Positions 12,101 through 27,100 of a stretch of DNA of 64,000 nt are shown here, piece by piece; position 1 is the stretch's first letter, and the number at the start of each line of letters is the position of its first letter. A program made the position numbers and the translations under genes. The notes below the pieces were generated by a model, which saw only the letters and a program-made list of their open reading frames with translations, searched no databases and was not told where the DNA came from. The DNA is taken from contig JAQGDQ010000693.1 of assembly GCA_030141605.1 (NCBI GenBank), forward strand, positions 47,451-111,450. The letters run 5' to 3'. Source of the stretch: Tubiluchus corallicola. Taxonomy: Eukaryota; Priapulida; Priapulimorpha; Priapulimorphida; Tubiluchidae.

Positions 12101-15100
12101 TGCCCATGTGCTGCATTTGTGAGGTTTTAAGCCAGTGTTTCATGTCTCTGCAACTTTTTGGAACGATCGAAGATTTTCTGTCCAACAGTCGCTAAAAAAT
12201 TCCCCCAACCATGTTTTCTCATCTAAGTTGCAAATTATTCGTGTAAAGTTTTAAATATTTCGCACAATTTTCCCCACTTTTTGGCAAATTTCAAGGTTTT
12301 TTCTAGGGCAAAAATCGTGAAAAGGTCACATGAAATTCATATGCCAAGTTTGCATGTGACGCTTATTCGACAAGGCGAATGTTGCACGACATTTGCGCGA
12401 GCACATTGCAATCATTTCCTTAATATGTCACAGGATTTGCATGGAAAAAATGCTAGACGAGCAAGCTTCTCCAAAATGTTGAAAAATAGCCCAAAGTTGT
12501 CGCAGCAAGCATCTCAAAATGTTCTCTAAGTTTTCATGAATTTTGAAATCGTTGACGATCATCACAAATAATTGGGCACATATTTGTGCAGGTGTAGCAC
12601 ATGTTCATGATAGTTTGGAGAAAATGATGAACAACCACAAATGATTTGAGACTATTCAGGGAACTTTTGGATCATGTCTTGTGACTGTCTGCCATTTTCA
12701 GATAGTCGCCAAATTCATGAATCCTGTGAAACACCGCTTTCGTTTTTTTTAGTGCCAGTGCACAACACTTGTGACAATCAAGCGGTACAAGTTTGATTTT
12801 AAATATCCAAATATGTTGCAAGTATGAATATTAAAATTCTGAAAATTAAATTAACTACTTTAAAATTAAATACAGTTTTACCTTTAAATGCTTGAAATGA
12901 AAATGCTGTTACAGTTACAGTTAACCATCTTTCAATTTTAATAAATCTGTAGTTAATTTTGTATTGTTTTCATAAATGCTTGTTCCCTATTTTATTTGTG
13001 AAGATATATTAATAATTTTCCATTGTGTTGCAGAAATTCTTTCGATACCTGTGCATATTCCATGCCATATTGAACGCTGTACGTGATAAAGCCGATCCTG
13101 TTACCAGAGAACACCTCGTTCAGAAACATCAACACGTGACTAAGCGCACTTTTGCTGCCCATGCTCAGGCAGTAGACCATGTGGTTAATTTAGAGTGCAT
13201 TGCTCGTCAGTGGTCAGAGTTTGAGCAGCAGAGACTGAAGATGAATGACACAGTAGCTGACGTATATCAGCAATATAAAGCTGCCAAATCCTGCACTTCT
13301 GATCAGGAGTTACTTGCTGCATTGAAGGTTAGAAATCTTTAATTGTATTAACTGAGACAACAAATTTTACTAATTAACTGTAAATAGATGGGCCCAGCTG
13401 AATTTGCCAAAATTAAAGGTAGCCAAATTAGGCCACAGAACATTCACTAGCTTCTGGAAATTACCTTTGTAGTATGTTTCTTTGTGGCATGGTTTCATAT
13501 AATACGTGAAGCAAAATTGCTGCTTAATGATACTTTAGTTTAAAATGCAGTGGTATTTCTTTACTGCCTGTCATGTGCTGCATAAAACACAAGTTCATTT
13601 TTTGAGAGCTTGTCAGTGGCATTGCTAGGGAGGCGGACCGCCCTGGGTGGCAGTCCTCAGAGGGCAGCACTTTGTAAAGTTCACTGAAAAAATTGATTTT
13701 GTTGGAGCAGTAAAATGGCAAAACACTTGACACGATTTAATTTTCCACTAATTAAAAATGCCGGTTACAGTGCTTTCTGCCGAAAATTTGTCGCAAAGGA
13801 AGAACATAGTTAGTAATGTATTATTTTTATAATGTTCACACTATATTTCTGTGCAGTACACGTCCTTGAATTAACTGTGAGTTGCATTCATAATCATGCT
13901 TTTTCCTGCATTAATGTTATTTTGAAGAAGCCCCTGAGTGGGCCTATCGTAGTTTTTGATACCCGCAGTGAGAATTTGTTTCTTTACAAGTTATTTTTTA
14001 CTGTAGTACATTATTATTTTGTCCATTTATCTCCACAACTTATAATAACTGCAATGCAACACTGCTAAATGTTTCAAATCTACACATTTTAAATCAGAAC
14101 AATATTGCTATGTTGTACTTCTGCAAACTGAAGTACCGTCCTGCACGCCACAAGCTCTAGCTATGCTGCTGGTGCGTAATTTTAGAGTAAAAAAAGATTG
14201 CTGATTTTTTCTTGTTATCTAAGGGTTGTCTGTTCCAGGTTTATCTGTTTATCATTTTTAGAAAAAAAATTGAGACCATTTCACATGGTAACTTTTCTAA
14301 AACTTTGAATCACATTCTAAAGTACTAATTAAGTATAAACTTTGTATACCTGTATTAAATTCTAATTAAACGTAAACCGGAAATAAGCACAGGAAGTTGA
14401 GTTCTTTATCAAATTATACGGACTTATCTCTTCCAAAAGTGAGTGTCATATAAACTACCAAATTCACAGGTTATGTTAGTATTTTTAATAATAGGTGCTT
14501 TTTGTCCATTTAAGTTACCTAAGACATGTATACAAGTTACTTAGGACTTAAGTTATGTAACACATGGAGTTTACTAATTTCCCTCTAAATATGTGACATT
14601 TTTGAAATTTTACTTTGGCGCATGTCTTAAAATAGCAGCTTTTTCAGATGCTGAAATGGCAGATAGATCAACACAACAACGAAGTTCTGTCATCTATTGA
14701 CACAGGAAATGAGCTCACAGGAAAGGTCAATTGTCCACTTTTACAGTCTCATGTGTCATCGCTGAGTAATCGGTGGAATCAGATCAGATCTGGTGTTAAA
14801 CAGGTAAACAGCTAATTCTTTTGGAAACATTTATCAAAATCTTTGTAGCCAGTTTTAAGAAAACACGCACTTCTGTTGTTTCTGTTTGCTTTTATAGGAC
14901 TTAGACAAACTGGAAAACATGCTAAGCTTGCAGGCTTCATTCCAGCAAGAATTAAGCACTTTCAGTTGGTGGCTTCACAACAAACAGCATGAGCTTTCAG
15001 AGATCTCAGACATGCGGCCGGCTGATGTGGCACACGACAATGTCGTGGCAGCACTTGCTCAATTACTGGTAAGTTAACAAAGATTAGCAAAAAGTGGGGA

Positions 15101-18100
15101 TTCTATTGACTTCATTCAAGCACACTGTTCAGCTGGCTTAAAGAGGATTTCTTACTGTTTTTTAGTCTTGAGTGCTTTGTTTGTTTGTTTTTTATTATGA
15201 CGATCTTATTTTTTATTTTGGTGTAGAATTTGAAAACTTATCCAGTTGCTGTTTGTTAAGCCCAGCCCAATTGAAAACTTGTTGTGCTGTACGGCCTAAA
15301 CAGCAAAGCTCATTAAGCTGGCGTAAATTGACTACCTTGCTTGATTTAAGAAAACTACTTGTATACTACATATGTGTGAAAAGAAAGTTTTGCAAAAACA
15401 TGCATCCATGATACTTCCTTGTAAGTTGATTTTGTATTCATTTTTTAATTTGTTTTTATGTTCTACAATATTTTTTAGGGGTTGCGGCGTAGTATTGATG
15501 TGCAAGAGGAACGAAAAGAGAAGTTGAATTTACTGGGAAATCAGTTGATTAGTGCGCATCCACATAATGCTGCTGATGTGAGCACGCAAATTACATCTGT
15601 AAACAGACAATGGGATGATCTCATTAGAGGTAATTTATTTTTTTTTGGGGTGGGATTTATTTTATAATTCCATCTAGTAATTTAATCCTTATAATAACTG
15701 TGAGAATGTAGCATTCTATTTTAGCTCTCATTTACATGAAGTCGCTTACAATTTTGTTATATAATTTCCCTCTAATTGACCTTTTCGTTTAAGGAATACC
15801 GTTGACAGAGAAACCATTTGTCAGCTATGAAGTTGATACCTCCACGCCGCAGGTCACCATGCATCAACTTGCTGACTGGCTGCGTGACGTGTCTAGAACA
15901 CTGTCTGAAGATCGCATCACGTCACTGGCATCTTATGAGCATCTGCAAACAACCTTGAACAAGTATCAAGTATGTCTTACAGCTGTGTCAATTTATGAAC
16001 TCAAATGCTTTGTTGGTTTCTTTGCAGGTGCTGATTTGCTGCACTTACAGTTTGAATTTTGTTCAGTAATCACAACTTCTGGAAGTGTTAATCAAACTTT
16101 CCAGAAGTTCTTAAGCAACCAGCAGTTTAATCTTTGCTACAGTTTTATAGGAAATGCGTTTTGTCACAAAACAAGGCTGTGAGAAAGGAAAACTAACAAA
16201 AATGAATGATCTTGTTATTATTGATAATAAATGCTTAACATCAGCTGTGTTAAAGAGGCCAATTAAAGCATCATTGCATTCACAGTGCTGTAGATTGCTG
16301 AAATTTGTAACTCATTTTGTAAGAAAAAAATTATTTCTATTATTATCTATGCAAAAGAAAACATGATATAAATACAGTAGATGTCGCTTAGTAGACTCAC
16401 TTTGAGAGGGCAGTCTTTTGACCAAATTAACCCGTTCACCGAGGGGTGTTGTGTTACTAGATGTATGTGTCATCGCTCTTCAAATTAGTATCCACTGCAA
16501 AGGCTGAAAAGAGTTTTAAATGTTACGTCGTTATGCTCATCAAAATTAACTCTTTACTCTTGCTCTATGATGTTTATATTTGTAAGTCACAAAGAATATT
16601 GGCAGATTACTGCAGCTGTATCGCTAACATAACACCGACAGTTTAGTGATTGAACATTCTGTGAAAAGTAACAAGTGCTTCGAAAACAAAACCACTTGGC
16701 ATGTGATTAAAAGCTTAGCTTCCATAAATAGGTGACAAGGTTAATTGCAGCGGATGAGTGAGTGACTGATTCAAAGCAAAACTGCTACACTAGCATATTA
16801 GTACATGACAAACATACTTGCTTACAAACAAAATGGTACTTAACATCACTGCTTGAACTTATATTACAGTGCACATAAACGAAGCGAAGATGACATAAAA
16901 ATTGTAATGCTCTTTGATCACACACAAGTGTCTTATTTTAACGGCAGGAACAAAAATATTGAGTCATTTATGCAAATTGCCGACAGTTTTTATGTACATT
17001 TGAGTAGGAACAGCCCTTACCAGACGTTTTTGAGTCAATTAGGCCACTGATTCTATTATAGCGTGAGCCAACTATCGTTCGTACTATTGTTTGATAAGTT
17101 TGTGTAATCAAATGTCTATTCTACTTAGGGAATAAAAGTTGAAATAGCCAGCAAGCAAACTGTTATAAACCAAATCAATATGTCAGTGTCTAAACTGGAT
17201 GTGATTGATCAAGAACAAACGGAATTGTCGGAAACTCTTGGCAACGTTAACCAACTATGGCTGGTGAGGATGAGATATAAATTGTTCACTGATATTTTTT
17301 CTGCAGACTCTAAGAATGATTCAGTACATTTGTAGAGCATAATATTGCTGTATAGCAGTAAAAATACCACTATCTTCTCAAAGAAAGTTCATGTTTTTAT
17401 GATAAAAAGTTAATCTACAAGAGACACATATAGAGCTTTTAAGTTCCACAGTCAGAATGATCATTTACGCTACTATCAATGTACCAACAAAGCTCTGAAT
17501 TTTAAAACCTTAATGGGTGTAGGAACTTTATTGATTTATGCTGTGTTAATGTGTCTAATGCTTTTTCCGTCGATTATGTTGTGTTAACGATGCCTGCTTT
17601 ATTGAACCGCCATTAACTTACCTGAAATCCATATTACAACAGGACATAATGCTTGTGTAGTGCCTGCTTGTATGAAAGATGGAGAATTCATATTTTTCTC
17701 TTTCAAATGCAACAAGTTCGTAATAAAGCATAGCAATAATTATTTTTGCGGAATTTTTCAGGTCGTTTCTAGTGAAGTGGCTCACGTGTTGAAAAATCTT
17801 GAGCAGGCATATGTCAGCTGGACTGAGTTGAATGATGCTTGGAACGAGATACAGACATGGATACAGCATACCAGTGCCAGTCTAGAGGCATGTCAGAAGG
17901 CAACAGATCGTATTGCTATCAATGCTTCACTGCGAGAAATTAAGGTAGGATTGTAATCATACCCTTTTGGATATAAATCACTTATATCTGACAATACATT
18001 AATACTTGAATGGCAGATATTGTTTTAATGCTTAATAAAATTTGAATGAGTATTGTTTTCTAAATTAGGAGTTTGCTATAATAGCTAGAATGATTACTCA

Positions 18101-21100
18101 CTGTTAAAAACACAGAAAAAACAAAAAAATGCCGAAAAAGTAGAAAAAAAATGAGCCATCTATTGCTTACGTAGAAATAATTATCGCTGCAATTTAATGC
18201 TTTGAAAATGCCAGAATAATTGAAGGAAAAAATAGAAACTTTTGGATGATGAAAGAAATTGTTACTATAATGCATCATAATTATGCAACTATATAGTAGC
18301 ATTGAGCTGTGAGTGAATCTTAGAAGGCAAAAATGTAAATGCGAGAATTTCAATGTGATAAATTTGTAAAGTTTCCTAAATATATTGAATGGAGAGAGAA
18401 GCTGTAAACTGTATCAATAGCTCTATCTGGTATGTCTTTACTTTTACCATCGATAGTAACTGCCACGAGAAACAGGTTCTCACGAGAAACACCGTCTTAT
18501 TTCCAGGTTCACAAGCAAGAGCTGCAAACTCGACTATCAAAGTTGACAAGCATGCAGGCTAGTTCTCAGCTGTTGTGTCAGACAGTGCCCGAGTGCACAG
18601 ACTCGATACAAGTTACGTTAGCATCTCTACATCAAGCATTAAATGCAATGGGAACCAACTTAAACGATACTGAGAGTGAGTTACGAGAACGAAATTGCCA
18701 GCTGAAGGAATTTGACCAGGTGTGTAATGATTGTGTGTTTACTAATTTTTAATATGACGAATATTGATTGTCTAAGCGTGCTTGCTAGGAAATTTATATT
18801 TGCTATGATACCAAAAAAGAAACCTGCAGTAAGGTAAGACATTATGATATACAAAAGATACATATTGTGATAGGTCTTGAATCGACATGTCTTGACTATT
18901 AATTGTGAAAAGCAGAAAGCAAAAATGTGAGTATTAAAAAGCAAAAAGATATATTGTTCTGTGTTTTTCCAATTAGTGTGTGGAAGATTTGGAGAAAATC
19001 CTAGGTTCTGCTGCCGTATTGGTTGCGCAGTCCGAAACCATTTCCGGTGATCTTGAAACATTACAGCAGCAAATTGAAGAACTACAGACTCTGCATAGTC
19101 AACTTAACCTATCACAGCCAGCAGATAACTTACTGGACAAGGCTAAGGAGATTCAGACATGGATCCCACATCATGAGAGCTATCCAAGACAAAAGTTGAA
19201 TAGTACATGTCATAGTGTTCAAAACAGGTACAATCATTTTATATTTCATTAGATAGTTTAGTTAACATATTAACACATCTTTAAAATTTAAAGATTTGGT
19301 AAAAATACCAAGAAGAAATTCTTAGAAATGCAATCTTTCTGAACTGCAAATTGTTCTTCATGTTACTTTTCTGAAATTGTCATTTACTTTGCACTTGATT
19401 TTTAATGTTGCAAAATTAACGTATAGGTCCTCGAGTCATTGAGTTTTGTTAAGTTTTCTTTAATGAAGCAGAACAAATAAATGAACATCTGAACACTAAA
19501 ACAATGCAATCAGCAATATAACAGCAGAACAGCATTTGAATCCATGCCTTCTGTGAGCCTCTTCCACCAGCTATATAATCTGTGAGACCATAACCTATTT
19601 TGTGGTGAGTTGCCTGGCTTTCAAAATGATGTAAAATTATTCAGCGCATCAATTATCAATCACATGTGCATATTATGCAGAAACAAAACAGTTAGTGCTT
19701 ATTTTCAGATGGAGAGACAGTGAGAACCAAGTAGGAGCAAAACTACAAGAGCTACGAGCTTTGTTGGCTAGATGGCAGCAGCTGGACAAAGAAATAAGCG
19801 AACTGCAAACATCCTTGAGCAGTCATGAGAATGCTTACCATAAGGTTTTATCATCAAAACCATCCAATATAATACATCAGCAACAATGTTGTCAGCTACT
19901 TCAGGTAAAGTTAATAAATCTTAGACTTTGTGAAAGAAATAGTTGAATAATCACTACTCTGTCGATTCAGTATCTCAATTTAGAAGATTATTCTTGAAAA
20001 TGACTACTATGTGCCACAGTTAGCAAAATACTAGGTAAGCTCTGCTCCTGCACGCTGGATTCAGGCTTGTAGTTAGCTGAACTGTATAAAGAAGACTACA
20101 TATTTTTAACTTTTCCATTAAACTTTGTAAGTAATCTGTTCTAAACCATGATTTAATTCATTTGCGTTCATTGTTTGTATTCATTTTCTTTTTTTGTGTT
20201 TTTGTATGATAGAAATAGTATTTAGCAAAGCTTTTTGTTGGAATTTTTAGAAATTACAAAGTGACACCGAAAATGATGTCACGTTAGTACAAGAGAAAGC
20301 TGTAGAATTTGACAGTGTCTGTCTCTCACTGGACAATAGTTGTGCTGCTTTAGTTCGTTCACAGCAGACATCCTTAGAACACAATATTTCTGCCTTAAGC
20401 AAGAACTTAAACTCAAAGAAAGAGGCGCTCACACTGCAGGCAGAAAATGCTGGGATGAAAGAAATACCATGTATCAATTCTGTGAAAGCATTAATTAATC
20501 GGGCAGAGACTGTGCTGACATCTACCGGCGACATTGAGACTAAGACACCTGAGCAGATTAATGAACAACTTTCACAAGTACAGGTATGTTTATATTTGTA
20601 AATCACCTCATTTGCAATTTTTAAAATTTGTAACTTATGGCGACAGTTAAGCAAAGAAAGCATTAAATGAAGTTTCAATTAAGGTTCAACAGCCATAACT
20701 GTAATATTTAATGTGTGTTTTTAGGATCTTTTAGAAGAATTTGCTGAGATATCGCCAGAATGCCACCGTTTGCTATTTCGTGTTGGCGACATAACATTAG
20801 ATCCAACTGTCTCTGCTCAGCTTAGAGAGGTCATGGTGCAATGGCCGACCATTTACCAGAAACTGAAGGAACGCTATGTAAAGTTACTTGACGAGATGAT
20901 GTTGTCAGTGAGCTTTAATGAGAAATGCAAACAGTGGAACACATTTGTGGATAGGTGTGATGCTTGTCTTGATGAAATTATTGCAGAAAACAAAGCCGAC
21001 ATTGAGAAGCAGCAGCGAGAATTACAGGTACTATGCTTATCTTGTTTGTATGCTCTTATTCGTAGTAACATTGATGATTTTCTTTTTATGCAATATTTGT

Positions 21101-24100
21101 TTATCTTCTCATTTGTTTATTCAGTCGTTCATTCTTTCTTCGACTTGTTCATCCGTTTATGTACCCGTTTTATCGGTTTCTCAGTTGGTTAATTGCTTGA
21201 CTGATTGGTTGGTCGGTTAGTTGATCAGTGTTGTTAACCGATTGATTATTTATTTTCAGACATTAACTGCAATGCTACCAGGACAGCAGCATCTACTGGA
21301 AGCTATTCTTAACGACGGTCATGCAATACTGAATCACGGGACAGTCAGTAATCAACCAGCCTTCAAAAAACTTTTGAACGCTATACAAGAACGGGGCAAG
21401 AATGTAATTCAAAGGCTAAGGGAAAGACATGTAGAAGTGGACAAACGGTGTCTCCTATGGGATGTTCACCAAGAACAATATCAGAGGTCATTTTTGTCAG
21501 ATTCATCAAATGCACATGTGCTTTAATGGGTGACATTAGCTGGTAGAAGGATGCAAACTTCTAAAACAGTTTTCTAGTATTTAGCAATTGATGTCAAACA
21601 TATTGGTCTATTGCTCCGCCCCCACTGTTACGTGAGCACGCTCAGCAGCATTTGAGACAACAGCTCACGCAGGACAACAACTGTCTAAACTAAACGGAAG
21701 TAAACAACATGACAGTCACAACTAATGTCTAATCAGCAGACAAACTGATTGCGCTTTTTCATAAACACAGATTTGCAGAGCAGCAGCTATTTTTACATGA
21801 AATTTACACTTCAAGTAGCCAAAAAATGACTTTTCAATTTAAACAGAATATAGAGACGAAGTTTCGAAGCACTGCAAAATACAGAGACAAGCATAATAAA
21901 GAAACGAAGCCAGTTAGCTTTGCTTTACAACAAATTAACAACAAAAATATTGTCTCTCTTGCCTTTAAACATACGAACATCAAGCCTGCGATGTACTTTT
22001 CTATATATCAACTGATCACGTCTGCAAGATTTATTCAGTTTTTGTAATTTTCCGTTTGTCAGGCGACGGAAATGGAATAAATTTGACCGTTCCATTCCAT
22101 AGACGACCCTTATATTAAATGCCCGAGTCACATGAGCCCCAATGGCATCTTTTAACTATGATTATAACCAGGAAAATAGCGCAGAATTAGCTAATATTAC
22201 ACTGATGTATAATGTAAGTTTTGACCACATTTGAATTAATTTTGACTGTGAAGATGAGGTTTATAAAAGCTGGCCAAAAAACAAAACATTTTGTTTTGTC
22301 CTTATTTAAAGTTAATTAAAAAGTTGTTTTTATCTAACTTGCAAAGCCATAAACTAAACTAAACAGCATATTTTCTTGATTGCAAAATGGTTTAATTAGC
22401 AACTCATAGACGTAAGCGTTCTGCATTTCTTCCTATAAACGAAACTAGACTATGTATTTCCACTAATTCATTTGCAATTTCAATTGACAATAATAAAATC
22501 TAGAATCAGGCCAATATTTCTCACGCTAACTAATGAAAAGTTGAACATTTTTCATAACAGTATTAGCCGAAGCTGTAGCTAAATGTCCCAAATGTACCTG
22601 CGTTAATTAAGCTCTGCAGGGGTGCAAAATAACTTGCATGCTGATTGGGCAGTCAACGAAAATGATTGACATTATGTTAGACGTCAATTATCCTGTCTGA
22701 TTACTTAAGTGTCGTAATGTTTTTCTCTCTTTTATATTCAAAAATTTCGTCAGCTCTTAATGTAAAAATTAGAACAAGGTAGAGAAAACAGATAGCATTC
22801 ATTTTTAGTGCAATTTATTTTTATAATTTTAGGTTTACACGGTGGCTGAGCATTGCTGAAGAGAGAACTCCTAGCCCTGAAATACCTGGTTTATCTGTAG
22901 ATAAAGTACAGCAACTGTCAGCCGAAGTCGAGGTATTTTATATTATTATTATATTTTAAAATTAGTTGATAATAGTTTTTTTGTTAGTCGTCCTTATTTC
23001 ATTTGTAAATGGGGTATTCAAAAGAATCATTTGCATAATGTATGTCGGAATACTGCAATAATGTTACAGTGCTGATTTGATTTTAGTTAGTATGAAATGT
23101 ATTTTTCATTTTTACTGCAAATTTTTTTAAACTACAGATTTAAGAAAACCAAAATATGACACTATTTGTCTGTTTAGTTGCAGCAGCAAGCTTATGGTCT
23201 GAGAAGCAAAGATCTTTCTAGTTTACATGATTCTTGCCATGAATTGCAACCATTCCTCAGTGCCGAAGTTCGAAATACCTATACCCAGAATCTTGATGAC
23301 TTAGACTGTCGTTGGAACAATCTTGCTACGAAAGTTCAGGATCTGAAATACGAATTCCAGGTGATTAACAAATTTGGCTTCCTTTCATTAATAGATATGT
23401 TTGTGCTTTAGCGACCAAAATAGATAAAGTATCTGTTGATGGTAATATCGTGATAAATCTACTAAGGTATTAATTATTTCCTTCATAGTGACCTGATTAG
23501 GTAAGAAATCTGGCATGAAAGTGACCGAATATTTGCTAAGTGACCACAGTTAAGCAATGCTAAACTTAGTCAGCAAGCAGATGGTATCTGCGTAGACAAC
23601 TACTTCTAGACTGCTTCAGCTGCTAGTTTCCACTAGTACTGCTCCCAATTATTTACCTCTTTTTGAGACATACAAATTTGTCTATTGCTAGGTCCACTTC
23701 TGGCAGTTTAGTGTCATACTTTGAAAGTTGCTCATGGTAATGAAATACCCACCACTCTGCCAGTTAGTATTTGATTCCAGCTTGTAAAGAGTGTCAAAGT
23801 GAATGTATAAAAAGTGCAGTCAACTATGTCTCTAATGCACTTAGTTCAATAACACTTGTTGGCATTATACCGTCACTATACTTCAGAGTATGCTGAATCC
23901 TTGGAATGAGTGTGATGATGCCATTAGTGATGCCATCGCTTTGCTAGCCAGTACAAAAGCCATTACTGAGAGAGATATTCCTTCCAATTCAGCCGAACTC
24001 GTTAACGAACTGCAGATTTGCAAGGTATTGTCAACTTTTTTATTTGACGTTAACACGAATAGATATTCTTGCATCTACTGGTTATGAGTGGTCTGCTTTG

Positions 24101-27100
24101 CTTAAGTATAGCTACAGAAAGATTTCTCATCTGATCTGCTTTGTGCTTCACAGTTAAAAAATTTAAAACTTATTTTACATGAACGTCTTGCTTCTTTCAC
24201 TTAAGTTGTTGAGATCAGGTTTATTCATTTAATGATTTATTATTAATTTCTTTAAAAAGAGTTCACATATTTGTGCATTTTGTTGTACTAATATATTATA
24301 CTATTTTTGTTGCCAATTTTACAGCAGTGTGAAGGTGACATCAAAAATTTGGAAGATGATTTAACGAAATTATTCCATGAGAAATCCAAACTGCTGTCCA
24401 CCAGACTTAATGACGAAGACTGTATTGTGTTGGATCAGCGCTTTGATTTGATTTTGAAACTTCTTGCAGAAAGAGCAAATCAGGTGCCATTAAGTTTTTC
24501 ATTTCTATAATAATGCTCTTTACTCGGTCAAGTTAAAGATTACTAATGTATGAATTCTTACACATTAGTTAATAGTCTTGTTTACTGCATCTAAAGGTGC
24601 AACATCATTTTCTTTTCAGATCCAGCATAGACAACAACAGTTGGAACAAGCACTCAACCAGTGGTCTGTGTTTGATGTACAATGTGGCAATCTTCTTTCA
24701 TGGCTGAATAACATGGACACCCGTGTTACTCAAACCGGGGGCTTTCACATAGAAGAAATGCTGTCTTTGCTAGAGAAGGTATAACCTGTGTCATTAGAAT
24801 GTCTCAGTAGTAAGCTTAAGTGTTATTCAGGCTACTGCAAAAAAATTACAATTATTTTCTTGTGCTTGGACAACGGGTTTATTGTTTAATTTTTAGTGGC
24901 TAAAACAAACTACATCCAGTTATGTTTAATGCTTGTCAATGCATTTTATATTATGATAGTTGCGATATTACCTGTCTGCAATAAAGATCAGTTTGGTCAT
25001 ACTGGTCAAAATATGCATCAGTTTAGCTGTAATATTTAAACTATTAACTAATTCCAAAGCTATTCTTAGGTGTCTTTAATAAGAAAATACCTGTGTAACC
25101 TTTGTCCATTCATTGTTTATCTAGGAGTTGATACCTTCAATTACCAAGAAGGATGAACAATTGGCAGAAATTAAATCGTTTGGCAGCCAACTAAAGTCAT
25201 CGAGTGCCGATGAACAGGCTGCAGCTATACAGGACAAATTAGACTTGTTAGAGCAAACAAGAATGCAGCTGAAATCTAATTGCGAAAATAGGTAAGACTT
25301 ATTTGATTTAATTACCATAATATGTTCAATGGCTATGTGGTGGTCGTTAATGCGATGTGCTTTGAAATTACTATTTCTTAATTTACCGTATTTTCCCGTG
25401 TATAAGAGACCCTTTTTTGCTCAGAATTTTCACTTTAAAAATAGGGGGTCTCTTATACATGGGAGTAAGTCTTTTCAATAAGATGCATAAATTGTGACAC
25501 TAATGATTTTAAAGAAATAAGTGCTCTACAACTGTTTTATTTCGAATAATTATAGTTTCCTTTCAATAAATCTTCTCCATGGCTAAATTCTAATGATAAA
25601 ATTAATGTACCGGGTAAGTTATTATTTTTTTAAATGTCTCTTTGGCATAAGCTCTCTGCATGCCCGTCGACGTCATTGATACGTCGGCAGAGGTCAACGA
25701 GATGAGTCAGCCTAAGCAAGGCGTGTCGCGTTCGACTATGAAGCGGTTGTAAGCAATACAAGCATCGTGACACAGGTCTGACTCCAGTTGATATTTTTGA
25801 TGAGAGTGATGAGGAATTTAATGATTTCTATGATGAATAAAGTTATTCATTACCAAAAAACTTTTTTCCAGAATTTTTGCCTAAAAATTGAAGGGGTCTC
25901 TTATACACAAGGGTCTCTTATACATGGGAAAATACGGTAATCTCTGTTACTGTTTGTCACCAAAATCTATGTGTTGTACACAAATTTAAAGTGTAGAACT
26001 GCACCTAGGCATCTGTTGCTGCTATGAATACAATGTAATTCGTAACCTGATCTGCCTGATTTTAAACACTAAGAGCAGCACAAGTAATTATAAAGCAATT
26101 ATTGTTGATTAACGCATTGACTGCCAGTTCGAGGATACTCGTACTAGAAAGTGCTCCACCTACAGGCTCTACAAGTATGCATGTAATTGACTAAATGCAT
26201 AGCCCACCGAATGTCCACCAATACACTTAAATGTTTTACTGGCAATTGGTTGAATGCTAGTACATGCACTGGCATGATAAGGTATGATTTTAAATACAAG
26301 TAGGCATTTATGATGCCATTTGCCAGTGTGTGTTTGTTATCGTGTTTTTCTTGGCATTTGAGACAAAACATTAGGATTATGGTATGGCAAGCAATGTGTT
26401 AACTAAAGTTGATCAGTCCTACATTTAACTAAAGCTTTATGTACGAGACAATCAAAAGTATTTATTATGATGTTATTAAGTGCTGCTATGTTGCTAACAA
26501 GGTCTTCGGTTTGACACCATGGATGCTTAACTGAGACTTAATTTGGCATGAAATTCCAGACATTGCATGAATTTGTTGCACATTTAGGTCTACCAAGCTT
26601 TGTGAAACCCTGGAGGCGATTCAGAACTTAGAAGCTAACATGGGACAATTGAGATCGTGGCTTGCTAGTACTGAACATGACCTCAGCAGCCCAATAACTT
26701 ATCAAGATTTCTCGCAAGCTGAAATCAACTCCCACCTCAAAAACCAACAAGTAAGTGCTTGATACTTTTTCAGTTATAACCTAAGTTATGTGACTGTTCT
26801 TTGTTAATGACGAATCAAGAAACTTTTAGATTTTTTTATCTGAAAATTGGTTGCTATTTTATTACATTAATTGGTTGCACTTAAAATTGCTCAAAAAGAT
26901 ATTTTTCAGGTAGTATGCCAATTATTGCCGAAAATTCTTGTGTGGATTACGGTTTTGTCTAATATACTTTAATTCAAGTGACTTTTATGTCAGTATAGTT
27001 TTTAGTGTCATCACTTTTAGAGAATATGAGATTTTTGAAGTGTGACTGCAAGATTGGTTAATGCTGATCTTGCAATGTATTTATAGCTCAATTTTAATGT

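Noticed and set aside
20247-20678. 143-codon - strand open frame
   Set aside because: It lies opposite nesprin exon 20251-20583, which has clean splice sites and a fitting phase on the + strand.
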